NCBI RefSeq assembly: GCF_011050415.1
Contig: NZ_DRFS01000011.1
Coordinates: 1 to 33,197 of the forward strand
Origin: Halomonas sp.
GTDB taxonomy: Bacteria; Pseudomonadota; Gammaproteobacteria; Pseudomonadales; Halomonadaceae
Direction: 5' to 3'
Length of the DNA: 33,197 nt
Shown here: piece after piece, positions 7,483-18,499 of the stretch
Layout of the letters: the number at the start of each line of letters is the position of its first letter
Position numbering within the stretch: the stretch's first letter is position 1
The notes under the pieces: generated by a model
Told to the model about the DNA's origin: nothing
Seen by the model: the letters and a program-made list of their open reading frames with translations, nothing else
Databases searched by the model: none
Program-made: the position numbers and the translations under genes

Positions 7483-8520
7483 CTACGCCTCAGCTGAAAG
7501 TCGTGCTAATCGCTGGCTAATATCTAGCATACGGTTAGCAAAGCCCCACTCATTATCGAACCAACACAGCAGCTTAATAAGTCGCTTGCCTGCCACGCGT
7601 GTTTGCGTGGCATCCAAAATGCCGGAACGGGGATCATGGTTGAAATCAATCGACGCCATCGGCGCTTCAGTATAGCCAAGTACGCCTTTTAAGCGTTGCT
7701 GACTAGCTTCCAGCAGCAGCGCATTCACTTCGTCGCGGTGCGTGTCCCGGTTGACGGTGAGTGCCACGTCCATGGCAGAGACATTGATAGTGGGAACACG
7801 CACGTGTAAACACTCAAAACGGCCTGCCAGTCCAGGCATTAACCGGCTAATGCCGAGAGCCAAGCCAGTGTCTACTGGAACAATGGACTGCATCGCTGAG
7901 CGAGTAAGACGCAGGTCGGTTTGATGATAGGCGTCGATCACTGGTTGATCGTTCATGGCCGAGTGGATAGTGGTCGTCACGCCATGTTCAAGCCCAAGCG
8001 CCTCATCAAGAATCGTTAATAGGGGTACTAAACAGTTGGTGGTACACGAAGCCGCAGAGAGAATACGCTGGGAAAGCGAAAGCTCTCCTTCATTAATACC
8101 CCACACAATAGTGGCATCGACATCATTTTCTGCAGGCTGAGAAAACAGCAGACGTTTGGCACCGGCCGCTAAGTGTTGCTCCGCAGTAATACGGTCTTTA
8201 AAGCTTCCCGAGCACTCCAGCACCAAATCCACATTGAGCGCTTTCCAGGGAAGGTTGCGCGGATTTTGTTCGCACAGTACTTGGATGCGCTGGCCATTGA
8301 CGACCAAATACTCACCATCATTATCGACCTCGCCAGGGAAGCGGCCATGAGTGGTGTCGTAGCGAGTTAAATAGGTAATCGTCGCCAGATCAGAGAGCTC
8401 ATTAATGGCCACCACTTCAAGTTCGGGGTGGTGCCGCTCGACAAGGGCTCGTAGCACACATTGGCCAATGCGCCCGTAACCGTTAATGGCAATGCGATAC
8501 GTAGATGCGGAATTAGCCAT
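7483..8520 (-). CDS. epd: Erythrose-4-phosphate / glyceraldehyde-3-phosphate dehydrogenase (Epd type)
   Basis: This 345-aa member of the GAPDH superfamily has the Rossmann motif AINGYGRIGQCVLRAL at residues 11-26 and the active-site SAASCTTNC with catalytic C159. The features INELSDLATITYLTRYDTTHGRF and IHSAMNDQPVIDAYH match E. coli Epd more closely than GapA. Epd oxidises D-erythrose 4-phosphate to 4-phosphoerythronate for pyridoxal phosphate synthesis. As neighbour of pgk and fba it might also, or instead, serve as GAPDH, and sequence alone does not settle this. It follows the lrgB gene by 123 bp, a gap large enough for an internal promoter, though none is obvious. Confidence 0.88.
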   Translation of the reverse strand: MANSASTYRIAINGYGRIGQCVLRALVERHHPELEVVAINELSDLATITYLTRYDTTHGRFPGEVDNDGEYLVVNGQRIQVLCEQNPRNLPWKALNVDLVLECSGSFKDRITAEQHLAAGAKRLLFSQPAENDVDATIVWGINEGELSLSQRILSAASCTTNCLVPLLTILDEALGLEHGVTTTIHSAMNDQPVIDAYHQTDLRLTRSAMQSIVPVDTGLALGISRLMPGLAGRFECLHVRVPTINVSAMDVALTVNRDTHRDEVNALLLEASQQRLKGVLGYTEAPMASIDFNHDPRSGILDATQTRVAGKRLIKLLCWFDNEWGFANRMLDISQRLARLSAEA

Positions 8521-8643
8521 GCAGAAAGGTGGCTCTTAAAAGTAAGTCATTAAACAAAAATGGGTGTAAAACGATCTCGATGATAGCGCATTTAAGCCGT
8601 CAGTTCTTAACAACTACCGGTGTCTACCCGCTACTCGAAGCTG

Positions 8644-9369
8644 TTAACCACCCATTTCCATCAGTCGCCAGGCTAATGGCAGTAACAGGGCGGTGAAAAT
8701 GCCGGTGAGGCTCATTCCCAACGAAGCAAATGCCCCGGCCTGGGGGCTGATCTCAAAGGCTCTTACCGTCCCAATGGCATGTCCATTCAAACCCAGTGCA
8801 AAACCGATCAAGCGCTCGTCATCAATACGCAGCAAGCGGGCCGCGAGGCTCACACAAGGAATAGTGACCACGCCGGTAATCAATAATGCCCCCATGAGCA
8901 GAGGAACCGTGCCGCCTAGCTGTTCGGTAATACCGATCGCGATAGGTGCAGTTACCGATTTAGCGGCAATGGAAGCAAGAATAGTGTCGGAGCTGCCCAG
9001 TAACCAGGCAATCGCCATTGCATAGAAAGCCGCCAGCGTAGCGGCAATCGGCAAACAAATCGCCAGTGGCCGCCATAGCTCCATGATACGTGGGAGTTGC
9101 TGGTAAAGCGGCATGCCCAATGCCACGGTAGCAGGACCTAGTAGCACCGTTAGCCAGGTGGCACCCTGCTGATATGTCGCGTAAGGCAGTCCTATCAGCG
9201 CTAACGCCCCGGCCAGAAGCAACGCCGCGATCAAGATAGCGGGCAGCCAGGAGGGGCGTTTTAAACGCTGGAAAAGAGCATTACCGATGAGATAAGCCGC
9301 CAGTGTTAACCCCACCGCAAACAGCGGAGTAGTGGTCAGCATCGTGAGCAACGATGTATCAGCGAGCAT
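8644..9369 (-). CDS. lrgB: LrgB/CidB-family membrane protein
   Basis: This 241-aa integral membrane protein has about six to seven hydrophobic segments. It carries the LrgB family marks LLGPATVALGMPLYQQLP (about residues 75-92), KSVTAPIAIGITEQLGG (about 136-152) and GLNGHAIGTVRA. LrgB works with LrgA. In Staphylococcus the pair modulates murein hydrolase activity, and in Bacillus and Streptococcus LrgAB-type pairs take up or export pyruvate. Its start overlaps the end of lrgA by 11 nt, with only a weak ribosome-binding site, implying translational coupling. Its place between tkt and epd favours a role tied to carbon metabolism over cell lysis; that is inference. Confidence 0.9.
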   Translation of the reverse strand: MLADTSLLTMLTTTPLFAVGLTLAAYLIGNALFQRLKRPSWLPAILIAALLLAGALALIGLPYATYQQGATWLTVLLGPATVALGMPLYQQLPRIMELWRPLAICLPIAATLAAFYAMAIAWLLGSSDTILASIAAKSVTAPIAIGITEQLGGTVPLLMGALLITGVVTIPCVSLAARLLRIDDERLIGFALGLNGHAIGTVRAFEISPQAGAFASLGMSLTGIFTALLLPLAWRLMEMGG

Positions 9370-9712
9370 GGGTGGGTGTTATCAGCCGTTTGAGTAGCCA
9401 AAGGGTAGTAATGACACTCAGTAGCGTGCCCAGCAATAACGCAATGAGAATCGCGGTCCACTGCCCGGCCAGCTCGCCGATAATGAAAAACACACCGACG
9501 ACACCGGGCATAATCAGCATAGCGAGCAGCGCAATCAACGGCTGTGCGGCAGAAGCGATGCTGGTGGGCACGCGTCCTCGTACTGCCAGGGTTGCACACA
9601 GCAACAGCATGCCAATGACGCCAGAGGAGATAGGCAGACCGGTGAAGTGAATCACCACTTCACCAATAAGCCAGTAGCTAACCAGCCATAGAAAGCCACT
9701 GAGTGCAGGCAT
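9359..9712 (-). CDS. lrgA: LrgA/CidA-family holin-like protein
   Basis: This 117-aa protein has four hydrophobic helices (about 5-22, 28-45, 60-82, 86-108). It has the CidA/LrgA pattern FTGLPISSGVIGMLLL near residues 23-38 and a central IALLAMLIMPGVVGVFF segment. Family members are small holin-like oligomers that partner LrgB. The ATG is 3 nt past the transketolase stop with no recognisable Shine-Dalgarno of its own, so ribosomes finishing tkt probably reinitiate here. The stop lies inside the lrgB start region (11-nt overlap). The protein ends in a short basic tail (KRLITPTHAR). Confidence 0.88.
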   Translation of the reverse strand: MPALSGFLWLVSYWLIGEVVIHFTGLPISSGVIGMLLLCATLAVRGRVPTSIASAAQPLIALLAMLIMPGVVGVFFIIGELAGQWTAILIALLLGTLLSVITTLWLLKRLITPTHAR

Positions 9713-9715
9713 CGC

Positions 9716-11707
9716 TTAGCCGATTAGTTCGTTAGCTTGCTTGACCACATTCTCGACGGTAAAGCCGAAGTGCTTGAACAGATCGTCAGCAGGTGCTGAT
9801 TCGCCGTAGGTGGTCATGCCAATCACGCGGCCTTCCAAGCCTACATATTTGTACCAGTAGTCGGCGTGGGCGGCTTCAATCGCGATACGCTTGGTCACCG
9901 CTTTGGGCAGTACGCTTTCACGATAATCTGCGTCTTGACCATTAAAGCGGTAGGCCGACGGCATGGAGACAATACGAACCGCTTTGCCCTGCTGTTCAAG
10001 CTCAGCGGCTGCATCCATGGCAAGCGCCACTTCTGAACCGGTAGCAATCAGAATCAACTCAGGCGTGCCCTCGCTGTCCTTCAATACGTACGCACCACGC
10101 TGAATAGCCGCTAGCTGCGCTTTAGTGCGCTGCTGATGTGGCAAATTCTGACGTGATAGCACCAGTGCTGTGGGGCCAGAGTGACGCTTAATCGCCGCAT
10201 CCCAAGAAGCCGCCGTTTCTACTGCATCACAGGGACGCCAGGTGTTTAGGTTAGGCGTTGTGCGCAGGCTGGTAAGCTGCTCAATCGGTTGGTGGGTCGG
10301 GCCATCTTCACCCAGACCAATGGAATCATGGGTAAACACGTAGATAGCTTGCTGGCCCATTAGCGCCGCCATGCGAATTGAATTACGCATGTACTCCATA
10401 AAGATCAGGAAGGTCGCGCCGTAAGGGACTAGGCCGCCGTGCAGGGCGATCCCGTTCATGACCGCGCCCATGCCGAACTCACGCACACCGTAGTGCAGGT
10501 AATTGCCGCTGGCATCTTCTGGTGTGATCGCTTTAGCGCCTTTCCAGAACGTTAGGTTAGACGGTGCCAAGTCGGCGCTGCCGCCCAGCAGCTCAGGCAT
10601 TTGCGGGCCAATCACGTTCAGCGCTTCAAACGAGGCTTTACGCGATGCGATCGTTTCGCCGCGCTCTTGGGCCTGCTCGATCAGCGCTTCAGTGGCAAGC
10701 TCTGTAGGCAACTGGCGCTTCATACGGCGCTTAAATTCACGCGCTTCGGTGGGGAAGGCTTCCGTGTAGCGAGCAAAGCGCGCTTCCCACTCCTGCTGGC
10801 GGGTTTTACCTTCAGCGCGGGCATCCCACGCAGAGTAAATAGGCTCCGGGATATGGAACGGTGCGTGGGGCCAGTCTAGCTGCTTGCGGGCCAGGGCCAC
10901 TTCTTCATCACCCAGAGGGGCGCCATGGGCGTCCTCTTTACCCTGTTTGTTGGGTGCGCCAAAGCCGATGATGGTTTTGCAGATAATCAGGCTCGGCTTA
11001 TCGTCATGGCTCTTGGCAAGCTCGATAGCGGCTTTGACTTCTTCAGGCTTGTGACCGTCAACGTTGGGCACGACGTGCCAGCCGTAGGCTTCAAAGCGTT
11101 TGGCAGTATCATCGGTAAACCAGCCTTCCACCTCGCCATCAATGGAGATGCCGTTATCGTCGTAGACAGTGATCAACTTGCCCAACTGCTGGGTACCCGC
11201 CAGCGACGCCGCCTCATGGGAGATACCTTCCATTAAGCAGCCGTCACCGACAAAGCACCACGTGTGGTGATCAACAATCGTGTGACCCGGACGGTTGAAC
11301 TGCGCGGCTAGGGTTTTTTCAGCAATGGCGAAGCCTACCGCATTGGCAAACCCCTGCCCGAGCGGGCCAGTGGTCGTTTCAATGCCGGGTGCATAGCCAA
11401 ATTCAGGATGGCCAGCAGTGGGCGAATGAAGCTGACGGAAATTCTGCAGCTGTTCCAGGCTTAGCTCGTAGCCACTCAGGTGCAGCAGTGAGTAAAGCAG
11501 CATTGAGCCGTGACCATTAGAGAGCACGAACCGGTCGCGATCAGCCCACTTAGGGTCTTCGGGGTTGTGCTTGAGGTAGTCATTCCATAGCACCTCGGCA
11601 ATATCAGCCATACCCATGGGGGCGCCAGGATGGCCTGACTTGGCCTTCTGAACGGCATCCATGGAAAGGGCGCGAATGGCATTGGCTAGCTCAAAACGGG
11701 ACGGCAT
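9716..11707 (-). CDS. tkt: Transketolase
   Basis: This thiamine-diphosphate enzyme moves two-carbon ketol units between pentose-phosphate sugars (sedoheptulose 7-P/ribose 5-P, fructose 6-P/erythrose 4-P). The 663-aa length is typical. Visible motifs are [19 protein letters not shown] near the N-terminus, the ThDP/Mg motif [18 protein letters not shown] (about 154-171), and the donor-site [21 protein letters not shown] (about 458-478). GAGGAG lies about 9 nt before the ATG. It is the first gene of the leftward block and provides erythrose 4-phosphate, the substrate of the downstream Epd. It is divergent from metK over a 241-bp shared region. Confidence 0.97.
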   Translation of the reverse strand: MPSRFELANAIRALSMDAVQKAKSGHPGAPMGMADIAEVLWNDYLKHNPEDPKWADRDRFVLSNGHGSMLLYSLLHLSGYELSLEQLQNFRQLHSPTAGHPEFGYAPGIETTTGPLGQGFANAVGFAIAEKTLAAQFNRPGHTIVDHHTWCFVGDGCLMEGISHEAASLAGTQQLGKLITVYDDNGISIDGEVEGWFTDDTAKRFEAYGWHVVPNVDGHKPEEVKAAIELAKSHDDKPSLIICKTIIGFGAPNKQGKEDAHGAPLGDEEVALARKQLDWPHAPFHIPEPIYSAWDARAEGKTRQQEWEARFARYTEAFPTEAREFKRRMKRQLPTELATEALIEQAQERGETIASRKASFEALNVIGPQMPELLGGSADLAPSNLTFWKGAKAITPEDASGNYLHYGVREFGMGAVMNGIALHGGLVPYGATFLIFMEYMRNSIRMAALMGQQAIYVFTHDSIGLGEDGPTHQPIEQLTSLRTTPNLNTWRPCDAVETAASWDAAIKRHSGPTALVLSRQNLPHQQRTKAQLAAIQRGAYVLKDSEGTPELILIATGSEVALAMDAAAELEQQGKAVRIVSMPSAYRFNGQDADYRESVLPKAVTKRIAIEAAHADYWYKYVGLEGRVIGMTTYGESAPADDLFKHFGFTVENVVKQANELIG

Positions 11708-11748
11708 GGGGGTGCTCCTCGCCTGAAAACAGAAATAATAAAGGCGCT

Positions 11749-11777
11749 ATTGTCGCTGACTTCCCAGTTTGCGGCAA
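11749..11777 (-). promoter_or_regulatory. Candidate sigma-70 promoter of tkt
   Basis: Read on the minus strand, TTGCCG (11777-11772) and GACAAT (11754-11749) are separated by exactly 17 bp. Each matches 4 of 6 consensus bases. Transcription would start about 35 nt before the tkt ATG. This is read by eye only. Confidence 0.4.
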
Positions 11778-11837
11778 ATGTGATGGCAAATTATGGGGTC
11801 TCGTTATGGGAAGCATCGCCGTCAGCGTGTAGACTCT

Positions 11838-11923
11838 GCCTCCCGAGGCGGCGCTGCCGCTCTCTAATACGGGCAGGGGACACCTGCCATGATTTCCTGC
11901 TGATGCTGTGGAATACATACAGC
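11838..11923 (+). promoter_or_regulatory. Hairpin-rich metK leader region
   Basis: Four short stem-loops lie in series before metK: GCCTC/GAGGC (11838-11849), GCGGC/GCCGC with loop GCT (11848-11860, excludes the first), GGCAGG/CCTGCC with a 5-nt loop (11872-11888), and GCTGT/ACAGC with a 9-nt loop (11905-11923). A GAGGG Shine-Dalgarno follows at 11933-11937, about 11 nt from the ATG. The pattern suggests a structured 5' leader that could regulate metK, but I cannot match it to a known SAM or SAH riboswitch. Confidence 0.3.
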
Positions 11924-11948
11924 CGTCATACAGAGGGTCGAGTGCGCG

Positions 11949-13169
11949 ATGAGCGAATATTCCCTGTTTACCTCCGAGTCTGTCTCTGAAGGTCATCCCG
12001 ATAAAATTGCCGATCAGATTTCTGACGCGGTACTAGATGCCATTATTGCCCGTGACAAACAGGCGCGTGTTGCCTGTGAAACCATGGTGAAAACCGGCGT
12101 GGCGATTATTGCCGGTGAAATTACCACCTCGGCATGGGTCGATTTAGAAACCTTAGTGCGCGATGTGATTACCGAGATCGGTTACACCTCGTCTGACGTG
12201 GGTTTTGATGGCGCGACCTGTGGCGTCATCAACCTGATCGGCAAGCAGAGTGTCGACATTGCCCAGGGTGTTGATCGGAGCAAACCGGAAGACCAGGGCG
12301 CTGGTGATCAAGGCTTGATGTTTGGCTACGCGACCAACGAAACCGATTCGTTTATGCCTGCGCCAATCCACTATTCGCACCGTTTGGTCGAGCGCCAAGC
12401 CGAGCTGCGTAAAAATGGCTTGCTGCCGTGGCTGCGCCCGGATGCCAAGAGCCAGGTAACTATCCGCTATAACGCCGAAGGCCAGCCTTGTGGTGTTGAT
12501 GCCATCGTGCTGTCGACTCAGCATGACCCTGACATCAATCAGGATGAACTGCGTAAAATGATCAAGCGCGAGATCATTGAGCAAGTGATTCCTGCCGAAT
12601 GGCTAGATGAGAACACCCAGTACCACATTAACCCCACCGGCAAGTTTGTGATTGGCGGCCCGGTAGGTGACTGTGGACTGACCGGACGTAAAATCATCGT
12701 TGATACCTACGGCGGTATGGCACGCCACGGTGGTGGTGCGTTCTCGGGCAAAGATCCTTCCAAAGTTGACCGTAGCGCTGCCTATGCGGGTCGCTATGTA
12801 GCTAAAAACGTGGTCGCATCGGGCCTGGCAGACAAGTGTGAGATTCAGGTCTCCTACGCCATTGGCGTTGCCGAGCCGACCTCCGTTTCCATTGATACCT
12901 TCGGTACGGGCAAAATTGACGATGCTAAAATCGTTGAGCTTGTGCGTCAGCATTTCGATCTGCGCCCTTACGCGATCACCAAAATGCTTGATCTGCTCCA
13001 CCCGATGTACCAATTGACCGCCGCTTATGGGCACTTTGGTCGGGCGCCGTTCGAGCATAGCTACGCCTGGAGTGATGATAAAGGCCACACCCATACCGAA
13101 ACCTTTACCGCCTTCCCGTGGGAAAAGATTGATAAAGCTGATGCGCTGCGTAAGGCTGCCGGTTTGTAA
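11949..13169 (+). CDS. metK: S-adenosylmethionine synthetase
   Basis: It makes S-adenosylmethionine from methionine and ATP. The 406-aa protein has [23 protein letters not shown] at the N-terminus (ATP-site His). The hexapeptide-type [12 protein letters not shown] is near residues 117-128, and the glycine-rich P-loop-like [23 protein letters not shown] is near residues 258-280. All are conserved. It is monocistronic, with a structured leader before it and a terminator after it. It is close to ligB and to metF, another enzyme of one-carbon/methionine metabolism, 2.9 kb downstream. No ahcY lies between them. Confidence 0.98.
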   Translation: MSEYSLFTSESVSEGHPDKIADQISDAVLDAIIARDKQARVACETMVKTGVAIIAGEITTSAWVDLETLVRDVITEIGYTSSDVGFDGATCGVINLIGKQSVDIAQGVDRSKPEDQGAGDQGLMFGYATNETDSFMPAPIHYSHRLVERQAELRKNGLLPWLRPDAKSQVTIRYNAEGQPCGVDAIVLSTQHDPDINQDELRKMIKREIIEQVIPAEWLDENTQYHINPTGKFVIGGPVGDCGLTGRKIIVDTYGGMARHGGGAFSGKDPSKVDRSAAYAGRYVAKNVVASGLADKCEIQVSYAIGVAEPTSVSIDTFGTGKIDDAKIVELVRQHFDLRPYAITKMLDLLHPMYQLTAAYGHFGRAPFEHSYAWSDDKGHTHTETFTAFPWEKIDKADALRKAAGL

Positions 13170-13207
13170 GACATTCGCTACACCGTTTGTAAGCAATGTA
13201 TGAAATT

Positions 13208-13239
13208 GCCCCTTTGGTTTCGGTCAGGGGGCTTTTTTT
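13208..13239 (+). terminator. Rho-independent terminator after metK
   Basis: GCCCCT (13208-13213) pairs with AGGGGGC (13226-13232, one bulged G) across a 12-nt loop, and seven T follow (13233-13239). It lies 38 bp past the metK stop. Confidence 0.88.
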
Positions 13240-13293
13240 ATGCCCGTTGCGCTAGGCTAAGCCTCAAGGCTGGGGAGTTAACGCGAGGGATAA

Positions 13294-14973
<1,680 letters not shown>

Positions 14974-15009
14974 CGATGCTAGCTGCAGCTCAAGCCGCCA
15001 ACTCAATAA

Positions 15010-15945
15010 CTAGCCAAGCCCGGTGATGCGCAGCATTAAACCGAGGTATAGCGGAATCAGCAGTGGCGCTAGCAAGGTGCTGACCAACACGGCCAGGGCG
15101 CCTTTTTGCGGCTGAATACCCAACTCCATAGCAACCACGACCACGTTCGCAGCCATAGGAACGACGCCCAGCAGTAAAAGTGCCATGGCAAGCTCCGTAG
15201 AAAGAGGTGCCAGCCACTGAAGCGCTAACACGGCAGCTAACATGGCTAACGGCCATAGCAGATAGCGCAGCCCTAAGCAGGCAGCAACAAAACGGCTATC
15301 CCAGGCAGAAAGCGTCACTTGGCTAAGCGTCATGCCAATAATCATCATGCCCAGCAGCGTGTAGGTGGCGGGGAACACTGCCAAGGAGTTCATCACTGAA
15401 GCCGGTACGTTTACCTCAAAGGCGCTAAGCAGCAGTGCTAGCAAAAAGGCATAGATAAGCGGTAAGCGAGAAATTTTGATCAGGCTCTCACGCACCGAAA
15501 AACGCCCGCGAGCGCTGAGATAAAACCCAACGGTGAATTCGTAAATATTAATTCCCAACATACAGAACAGGTAAAGAGTAACGCCCTCGGGGGGGAGCAA
15601 AATCAACGCAATCGGTAAGCCAAAATAGCCGGTATTGCCCGTCCCTGAAGAGAATGCCAGCAGGGCCGCCTCCTGCTCACCAAAATGGTGGCGAGCGAGA
15701 CGTTGTACGGCCAGGGCCATCAGACTTGCCAGAATGAATAGCGCTAATGTTAACAACAGATAGTCAGGGGTAGGGCCGCCGTTCATCAGTGCGCGAAAAA
15801 TAGTAAAGGGTGCAATCAGGTAAACCAGTAACGTAGCGATGGGGCGAGGATCTAATTTAAGCCGCTGCGCAGCCAGCCAGCCTAACCCTACGTAGCTCAA
15901 TAACATCAGTAATGGCCCAACCAGCGCTCCAGGTGCAAGATCCAT
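15010..15945 (-). CDS. AEC-family (auxin efflux carrier type) transporter
   Basis: This 311-aa integral membrane protein has about ten hydrophobic segments in two five-helix halves. The family signature is SSGTGNTGYFGLPIALILL (about residues 99-117), with the crossover Pro/Gly-rich break. A second break is in the C-terminal half (LLGVVPMAANVVVVAMELG). Characterised bacterial relatives are malate or dicarboxylate permeases (MdcF, MleP-like), so an organic acid is a plausible substrate, but it cannot be specified. GGGAGGG lies 4 nt before the ATG. It converges on ligB (36-bp gap) and diverges from metF (143-bp gap). Confidence 0.87.
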   Translation of the reverse strand: MDLAPGALVGPLLMLLSYVGLGWLAAQRLKLDPRPIATLLVYLIAPFTIFRALMNGGPTPDYLLLTLALFILASLMALAVQRLARHHFGEQEAALLAFSSGTGNTGYFGLPIALILLPPEGVTLYLFCMLGINIYEFTVGFYLSARGRFSVRESLIKISRLPLIYAFLLALLLSAFEVNVPASVMNSLAVFPATYTLLGMMIIGMTLSQVTLSAWDSRFVAACLGLRYLLWPLAMLAAVLALQWLAPLSTELAMALLLLGVVPMAANVVVVAMELGIQPQKGALAVLVSTLLAPLLIPLYLGLMLRITGLG

Positions 15946-16088
15946 TTACCCTCCCGTCATATGCTTGATGATTCGCTAACATGAGCCAAATTAAAGGCCA
16001 AGCGTGGAAACTTTCATTAGCCCCCGCGCCGTGGAACAGCGAGAATACCTCAAAATATCATCACTATTGATCACTTTAAGGAAACCCC

Positions 16089-16931
16089 ATGAGCAGCCAC
16101 GAGCATCCGTTAGGTATCAGCTTTGAATTTTTCCCGCCCAATACCGATGCTGGGCGTGACAAGCTGATCCACGTTCGCGATGAACTGGCCGCCCGGAACC
16201 CACGCTTTTTCTCGGTTACTTATGGTGCTGGCGGTTCTACCCAAGCGCGTACCCGTGAAGTGGTGCGTGCGGTCAGTGAAAGCGGTATCACGACCGCTCC
16301 TCACCTCTCCTGCATTGGCAGTGAGAAAGCGCAGTTGCGTGACCTGCTGTCGCAGTATCGTGAGGAGGGGGTAGACAGCTTAGTGGCGCTGCGTGGTGAT
16401 ATGCCGTCAGGGATGGGAAGCATTGGTGAGCTACGTTATGCCAACGAGCTAGTCGAGTTTATCCGTGCTGAAACCGGTGACCATTTCGACATAGCCGTCG
16501 CTGCATATCCGGAATCTCATCCACAGGCAGCCAACCTTGATAAGGATGTGGAAAACTTCGCGCGCAAAATGAAAGCTGGGGCCAATATGGCGATTACCCA
16601 GTACTTCTTCACCGCCGATGCTTATTTCAACTTCGTCGATAAAGTGCGCGCGCTGGGCGTTGAACAGCCGATTATTCCCGGTATTATGCCGATTACCAAC
16701 TACACCAAGCTGGCGCGATTCTCTGACGCCTGTGGCGCTGAGATTCCGCGCTGGATTCGTAAGCAGTTAGAGTCCTATGGCGACGACAGCGAAGCGATTA
16801 CTGGCTTTGGTACAGAGGTGGTAAGTCGTCTTTGTCAGCGGTTGCTGGATGGCGGTGCGCCAGGGCTGCATTTCTACACGCTTAACCAAGCCGCACCGGT
16901 ACTCAAGATTGTCGATAATCTCAGTGGTTAA
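16089..16931 (+). CDS. metF: 5,10-Methylenetetrahydrofolate reductase
   Basis: This FAD enzyme reduces 5,10-methylene-THF to 5-methyl-THF, the methyl donor for methionine synthase. The 280-aa TIM-barrel protein shows the family N-terminus ISFEFFPPNTDAGRDKL and the FAD/folate segment FFSVTYGAGGSTQARTREVV. It also has SLVALRGDMP (folate-binding Asp) and NMAITQYFFTADAYFNFVDKV. AAGGAAA precedes the ATG. It is monocistronic and closed by a strong terminator. In many relatives ahcY sits directly upstream of metF; here it does not. Confidence 0.96.
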   Translation: MSSHEHPLGISFEFFPPNTDAGRDKLIHVRDELAARNPRFFSVTYGAGGSTQARTREVVRAVSESGITTAPHLSCIGSEKAQLRDLLSQYREEGVDSLVALRGDMPSGMGSIGELRYANELVEFIRAETGDHFDIAVAAYPESHPQAANLDKDVENFARKMKAGANMAITQYFFTADAYFNFVDKVRALGVEQPIIPGIMPITNYTKLARFSDACGAEIPRWIRKQLESYGDDSEAITGFGTEVVSRLCQRLLDGGAPGLHFYTLNQAAPVLKIVDNLSG

Positions 16932-17012
16932 AATAGATAGTGAATGTGTTTTTAATGCCGATTTATAAGGTGATATAACGCTCTATTTGAGAACTCTCTT
17001 ATGTCCGTTATA

Positions 17013-17052
17013 AAAAACCGGCCTGCGGTCAACCCGCCAGGCCGGTTTTTTT
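17013..17052 (+). terminator. Rho-independent terminator after metF
   Basis: AAAAACCGGCCTG pairs perfectly with CAGGCCGGTTTTT across a GC-containing loop, and the T-run continues to 17052. The A-run on the other side would also let it act leftward. Confidence 0.92.
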
Positions 17053-17183
17053 ATGGATGCAGAGAAGGACCATTGGTTAATTCACCTGGGGCTCAAGTTT
17101 GCCCCGTATAATTCTCATCGTTATTAATGCTGTAGCGCAGGCCAGGAGCGTACGTAGATGAAGACGAAAAGGAGTCTTACACC

Positions 17184-18404
17184 ATGTGGCTGATTACCAC
17201 TATGTTCGCTTTGACGTATTTAGGCATGGCTGCCGGTAGGTTACCCGGACTTCAGGTTGATCGAGCCTGGATCGCGTTGGCTGCCGCCTGTGTGCTGTTG
17301 GTATCTGGCGTGGTGCAATTGGATGAGATCTCCAGCCATATTGATGTGGGCGCGCTGACCCTGCTTTTCGCCCTAATGCTGGTGTCGGCTCAGTTTGGCT
17401 TCTCTGGCATTTATGACCGGCTTTCCGGGTTTATTACCGGGCAGGCTGAGCGCCCTAGTGTGCTGTTGTTAGGGGTGGTGCTGCTAGGTGGTGTGTTATC
17501 AGCGCTGTTGGTCAATGATATCGTCGCCTTTGCACTGACGCCGCTGCTGTGCCAGACCCTGCTAGCGCGTGGTTTGGATCCGCGCCCCTTCCTGCTGGCG
17601 CTGGCGATGTCCTGTAACGCAGGCTCCGCCGCCAGTCTAATCGGCAATCCACAGAATATTTTAATTGGCCAAGCCGGTGGATTGGATTTTTGGGGTTACA
17701 GCTTACAAGCGTTAGTACCCGCATTAGCGGCCTTATCCATTACCTACCTGGTGATCTGGTTTTCATGGCGGCAACGCTGGGTGGTCAGCGCTATGCCATC
17801 AATATCAGCGAATATAGCGACGTCAGCAATGGACGAAAGCATGCGCTACAAACCCCTATTAGCGGCCATTGCCTTGCTGGTGCTTTTTTCAACCGCTATT
17901 CCAAGGGAGTGGTCCGCCCTGGCGGTTGCCCTTGTATTGATGATGTCACGACAAGTTGCCAGCCGCCGCTATGTGGAAGCCGTAGACTGGAATCTCCTCC
18001 TGCTGTTTATCGGTTTATTTATTGTCACTGGCAGTGTCGCTTCCTTGCCGGAGGCGGGCGCTCTGGTAAACCGCCTGCTGGGCGAGGGTGGCTTGCCGAG
18101 CAGTGTGTGGAGCATCGCTGGTTTATCGCTGCTGGCGAGCAATGTGATCGGTAACGTGCCCTTTGTGGTGCTGCTGTTAGGGCTGTTCCCCGAACTGCCT
18201 GAGTCCACGCTGGTAATATTGGCAGTGATGTCGACCTTGGCCGGTAATCTGTTACTGATTGGCAGCGTGGTGAATTTAATTGTTGCGGAAGGTGCCAAGC
18301 GTCAGGGAGTGTATCTTGGCTTTTTTGAGTTTGCTCGCGTTGGCATACCGGTAACGCTGCTGTCTGTCGCGGTGGCCGGTCTCTGGCTCGCTTGGCTCTA
18401 TTAA
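17184..18404 (+). CDS. SLC13/ArsB-superfamily anion permease
   Basis: This 406-aa integral membrane protein has about eleven hydrophobic helices. It belongs to the ion-transporter superfamily that includes ArsB, CitM and YbiR. The paired re-entrant signatures are visible: LLVNDIVAFALTPLLCQTLL plus NAGSAASLIGNPQNILIGQAGG (about 108-166), and in the second half SNVIGNVPFVVLLLG plus LAGNLLLIGSVVNLIVAEGAKR (about 315-374). Substrates in the family are inorganic or carboxylate anions, often coupled to Na+, and the specific one is not readable. AAAAGGAGT precedes the ATG at good spacing. It is isolated between terminators, converging on the TRAP permease gene. Confidence 0.85.
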   Translation: MWLITTMFALTYLGMAAGRLPGLQVDRAWIALAAACVLLVSGVVQLDEISSHIDVGALTLLFALMLVSAQFGFSGIYDRLSGFITGQAERPSVLLLGVVLLGGVLSALLVNDIVAFALTPLLCQTLLARGLDPRPFLLALAMSCNAGSAASLIGNPQNILIGQAGGLDFWGYSLQALVPALAALSITYLVIWFSWRQRWVVSAMPSISANIATSAMDESMRYKPLLAAIALLVLFSTAIPREWSALAVALVLMMSRQVASRRYVEAVDWNLLLLFIGLFIVTGSVASLPEAGALVNRLLGEGGLPSSVWSIAGLSLLASNVIGNVPFVVLLLGLFPELPESTLVILAVMSTLAGNLLLIGSVVNLIVAEGAKRQGVYLGFFEFARVGIPVTLLSVAVAGLWLAWLY

Positions 18405-18463
18405 CGTTGGAGTGTAGCGCTGCAAATTGGCGTGTGTAGACTTTGCTAATCGGCTTAACTAAA

Positions 18464-18491
18464 AAGGCCGGAACGCTAGCGTTCCGGCCTT
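18464..18491. terminator. Bidirectional terminator: 28-bp perfect palindrome
   Basis: A 28-bp sequence beginning AAGGCCGGAACGCT and ending with its exact complement lies between the convergent SLC13-like and TRAP permease genes. On the minus strand it is followed by TTTTT (18461-18465 complement), so it works best for the leftward TRAP transcript. On the plus strand only TT follows. Confidence 0.88.
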
Positions 18492-18499
18492 GTCGTTTG

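Noticed and set aside
10601..11236. Several 90-100-codon plus-strand frames inside tkt
   Set aside because: All are antisense to transketolase, whose motifs are intact through the region, and none shows a domain.
11840..11860. SAH-riboswitch-like string GAGGCGGCGCTGC before metK
   Set aside because: It resembles the GAGGAGCGCTGC start of the SAH aptamer, but the required complementary GCTCGG/GCGCTC strands downstream are not present, and the class normally precedes ahcY or metH.
12603..13196. 197-codon open frame antisense to metK
   Set aside because: It lies wholly opposite the highly conserved metK coding sequence, has no recognisable domain or ribosome-binding site, and is explained by codon bias of metK.
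16000..16020. GGAAACTTTC dyad upstream of metF considered as a MetR box
   Set aside because: The spacing does not fit TGAA-N5-TTCA, and the core is a short common palindrome.
18464..18491. 28-bp perfect palindrome considered as a protein operator or recombination site
   Set aside because: It sits between convergent stops and is flanked by an A/T run on one side, so a bidirectional terminator explains it fully.
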